This document shows positions 39,676 through 40,702 of a stretch of 40,702 nucleotides of DNA, piece by piece. Position numbers and translations under genes: made by a program. Origin of the DNA: CAZCFB01 sp964511535 (GTDB taxonomy: Bacteria; Myxococcota_A; Polyangia; GCA-2747355; CAZCFB01); NCBI GenBank assembly GCA_964511535.1, contig CAZEFW010000079.1, positions 1-40,702 of the forward strand, in the 5' to 3' direction. Below the pieces are notes generated by a model. The model saw only the letters and a list, made by a program, of their open reading frames with translations. It ran no database searches and was not told where the DNA came from. Each line of letters starts with the position of its first letter. The stretch's first letter is position 1.

Positions 39676-40452
39676 ATGACCTTCAACACACCGCTGTGGA
39701 ACCGGGAGGCGACCCCCGCCTGGGGTCGTGAGGCCGAGGCTTTCTGGGTCTGCTTCTCCGTGGGCGACCTGGCAGACGACATCCCCCTGGAGGTTGACGC
39801 CTTCGGCGTGCCCACCGCCGCGGCCGCCCGGGAGGCCGAGGTGCGCCGGGTGCGCCGGGATGACGACCCGGAGTGGTTCGATCACTGGCGCGACGGCGCG
39901 GCGCGCAACATCGCGGCCAAGGACCTGGGGCCGGCGCTGGAGCTGCTCGACGCGTGCGACCAGTGCCACACGGTGCGGTGCGTGGCCACCGACCCGGAGG
40001 ACCTGAGCCACCTGCAGGGCGGCTGGGCGCTTGTGCGCTGGTTCGTGGCTCGCGGCGCGGTGGTGTTGCTGGATGTGCACGCCATGCGGTTCATGCCGGG
40101 GCCGGCTGCGGCCGCGGTGCCGCCGGAGGCGCCCTTCACCTTCGGGCGCGAGGTCTCCCTCATCCTCGAGACCGATCAGCGCGAGGGCGCGCCCGGACAC
40201 TGCCTGCACACCCGCGGCATGAAGAAGCTGGGCTGCCCCGACCTGGTGACCTGGGTCGACCCCGAGGCCGCCGAGGACCTGGCCGAGGCCCTGATCCAGC
40301 TCGGCGAAGCCATGGCCATGGGCTGGCAACCAGCGCCAGGCAACGGCGTGGACATGCCGGACGGCCAGACGCTGTACCTGCAGCCGTACGAGCCCGAGGA
40401 AGGCGAAGACCTGCACCTGAACAACGCGGGGCTGGTGCTGGCGGGAGAGTAG
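39676..40452 (+). CDS. Uncharacterised cytoplasmic protein, possibly DUF4261-like
   Basis: The 258-residue acidic protein has no signal or membrane segment. It begins MTFNTPLWNREATPAWGREA and contains VVLLDVHAMRFM, FGREVSLILETDQ and HTRGMKKLGCPDLVTWV. The last reminds me of DUF4261-type or related uncharacterised families, but I cannot confirm this. The RGMKK..PDL segment and paired Cys (CDQCHTVRC) are its most distinctive parts. It is divergent from the alpha-2-macroglobulin gene with a 135-bp gap. GGAGG lies ~10 nt before the chosen ATG. Its stop falls in the first unit of the 41-bp tandem repeat. Confidence 0.6.
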   Translation: MTFNTPLWNREATPAWGREAEAFWVCFSVGDLADDIPLEVDAFGVPTAAAAREAEVRRVRRDDDPEWFDHWRDGAARNIAAKDLGPALELLDACDQCHTVRCVATDPEDLSHLQGGWALVRWFVARGAVVLLDVHAMRFMPGPAAAAVPPEAPFTFGREVSLILETDQREGAPGHCLHTRGMKKLGCPDLVTWVDPEAAEDLAEALIQLGEAMAMGWQPAPGNGVDMPDGQTLYLQPYEPEEGEDLHLNNAGLVLAGE

Positions 40453-40600
40453 ACGCGGCGTCCCGCTGTATTTCAGCCGAAAGCGAAACGTAGACGCGGC
40501 GTCCCGCCGCGTTCCATCCAAGTCGAAACCGTAGAAGTAGCGTCCCGCCGCGTTCCATCCGAGAGCGAAACGTAGACGCGGCGTCCCGCCGCGTTTCGGC
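40449..40600. repeat. 41-bp tandem repeat array, 3.7 units, hairpin-bearing
   Basis: Units begin at 40449, 40490, 40531 and 40572, exactly 41 bp apart, with the last truncated at ~29 bp. The consensus opens GTAGACGCGGCGTCCCGCC and ends GAAAC. Units 2 and 4 contain a perfect hairpin CGCGGCG-TCC-CGCCGCG; units 1 and 3 have mismatches. No spacers differ between units, so it is not CRISPR. The first unit supplies the TAG stop of the upstream gene. Confidence 0.9.
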
Positions 40601-40644
40601 AAATCACCGGCGCGCGTGGACCTTGTCCTTCCGGGCTGACGTGA

Positions 40645-40700
40645 CTGTTTGCGGCGGCCCCGTGCCCGCGTGGGCGTTCGCGTGATGCCGCCGCAAACAG
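40645..40700. repeat. 14-bp perfect inverted repeat with 28-bp loop
   Basis: CTGTTTGCGGCGGC (40645-40658) and GCCGCCGCAAACAG (40687-40700) are exact inverse complements. The loop contains a second small hairpin (GCCC-GCGT-GGGC). It could be a palindromic interspersed element or a transcription terminator for a gene beyond the window. Confidence 0.75.
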
Positions 40701-40702
40701 CC

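Noticed and set aside
40449..40600. CRISPR array
   Set aside because: Units are contiguous with no unique spacers and no cas genes nearby.

Overview
The window looks like a chromosome segment of a high-GC Gram-negative bacterium, most likely a member of the Myxococcota (former Deltaproteobacteria) or a close relative. The signs are: many lipoproteins with a lipobox followed by Asp/Gly/Lys/Pro-rich linkers, a PASTA-less Ser/Thr kinase coupled to a TPR-PEGA protein, Cys-rich secreted proteins, and a large CARDB-repeat protein ending in a MYXO-CTERM-like tail (Cys motif, hydrophobic stretch, Arg cluster). No rRNA, tRNA, CRISPR array or intact transposase was seen. The only positions without a gene for more than 150 bases are the two window ends, 21321-21548 and 30125-30283.

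Layout. 179-4592 (minus): carAB for carbamoyl phosphate synthesis. 4689-6797 (minus): a membrane-anchored SGNH hydrolase whose promoter and leader resemble those of carA. 6933-10484 (minus): a tightly coupled trio, Ser/Thr kinase -> TPR/PEGA protein -> lipoprotein. 10607-12298 (minus): a Cys-rich lipoprotein with a redoxin-like C-terminus in which the first active-site Cys is an in-frame TGA followed by a bacterial SECIS-like hairpin, so a probable exported selenoprotein. 12333-14130: a PiT phosphate transporter and a divergent DUF47/PhoU-like accessory gene with a four-repeat Pho-box-like array between them. 14171-19745: GIDE-domain protein, PAS histidine kinase, metallophosphatase lipoprotein, M19 dipeptidase and glutathione S-transferase.

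19807-25581 is an accessory-looking stretch. Four copies of a ~43-bp palindromic element (arms with TGTCAAGT / ACTTGACA, core GGGGTCAGACCCC) punctuate a beta-propeller-like lipoprotein gene and a giant CARDB gene. The CARDB gene is built of 744-bp tandem units; one unit is 743 bp, which gives a frameshift. 25577-28989: a MepA/LAS-type peptidase lipoprotein and a divergent YD-repeat-like lipoprotein. 29089-31426: a small zinc-ribbon protein, a class I glutamine amidotransferase and an unrecognised two-domain protein. 31427-39540 (minus): an alpha-2-macroglobulin lipoprotein with a thioester motif, translationally coupled to penicillin-binding protein PbpC, the classic periplasmic defence and cell-wall-repair pair. 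39676-40452: an unrecognised gene, followed by a 41-bp tandem repeat array and a 14-bp inverted repeat at the window end.

The item most worth following up is the probable selenoprotein at 10607-12298. A conventional annotation would split it into a truncated Cys-rich protein and a spurious small ORF.
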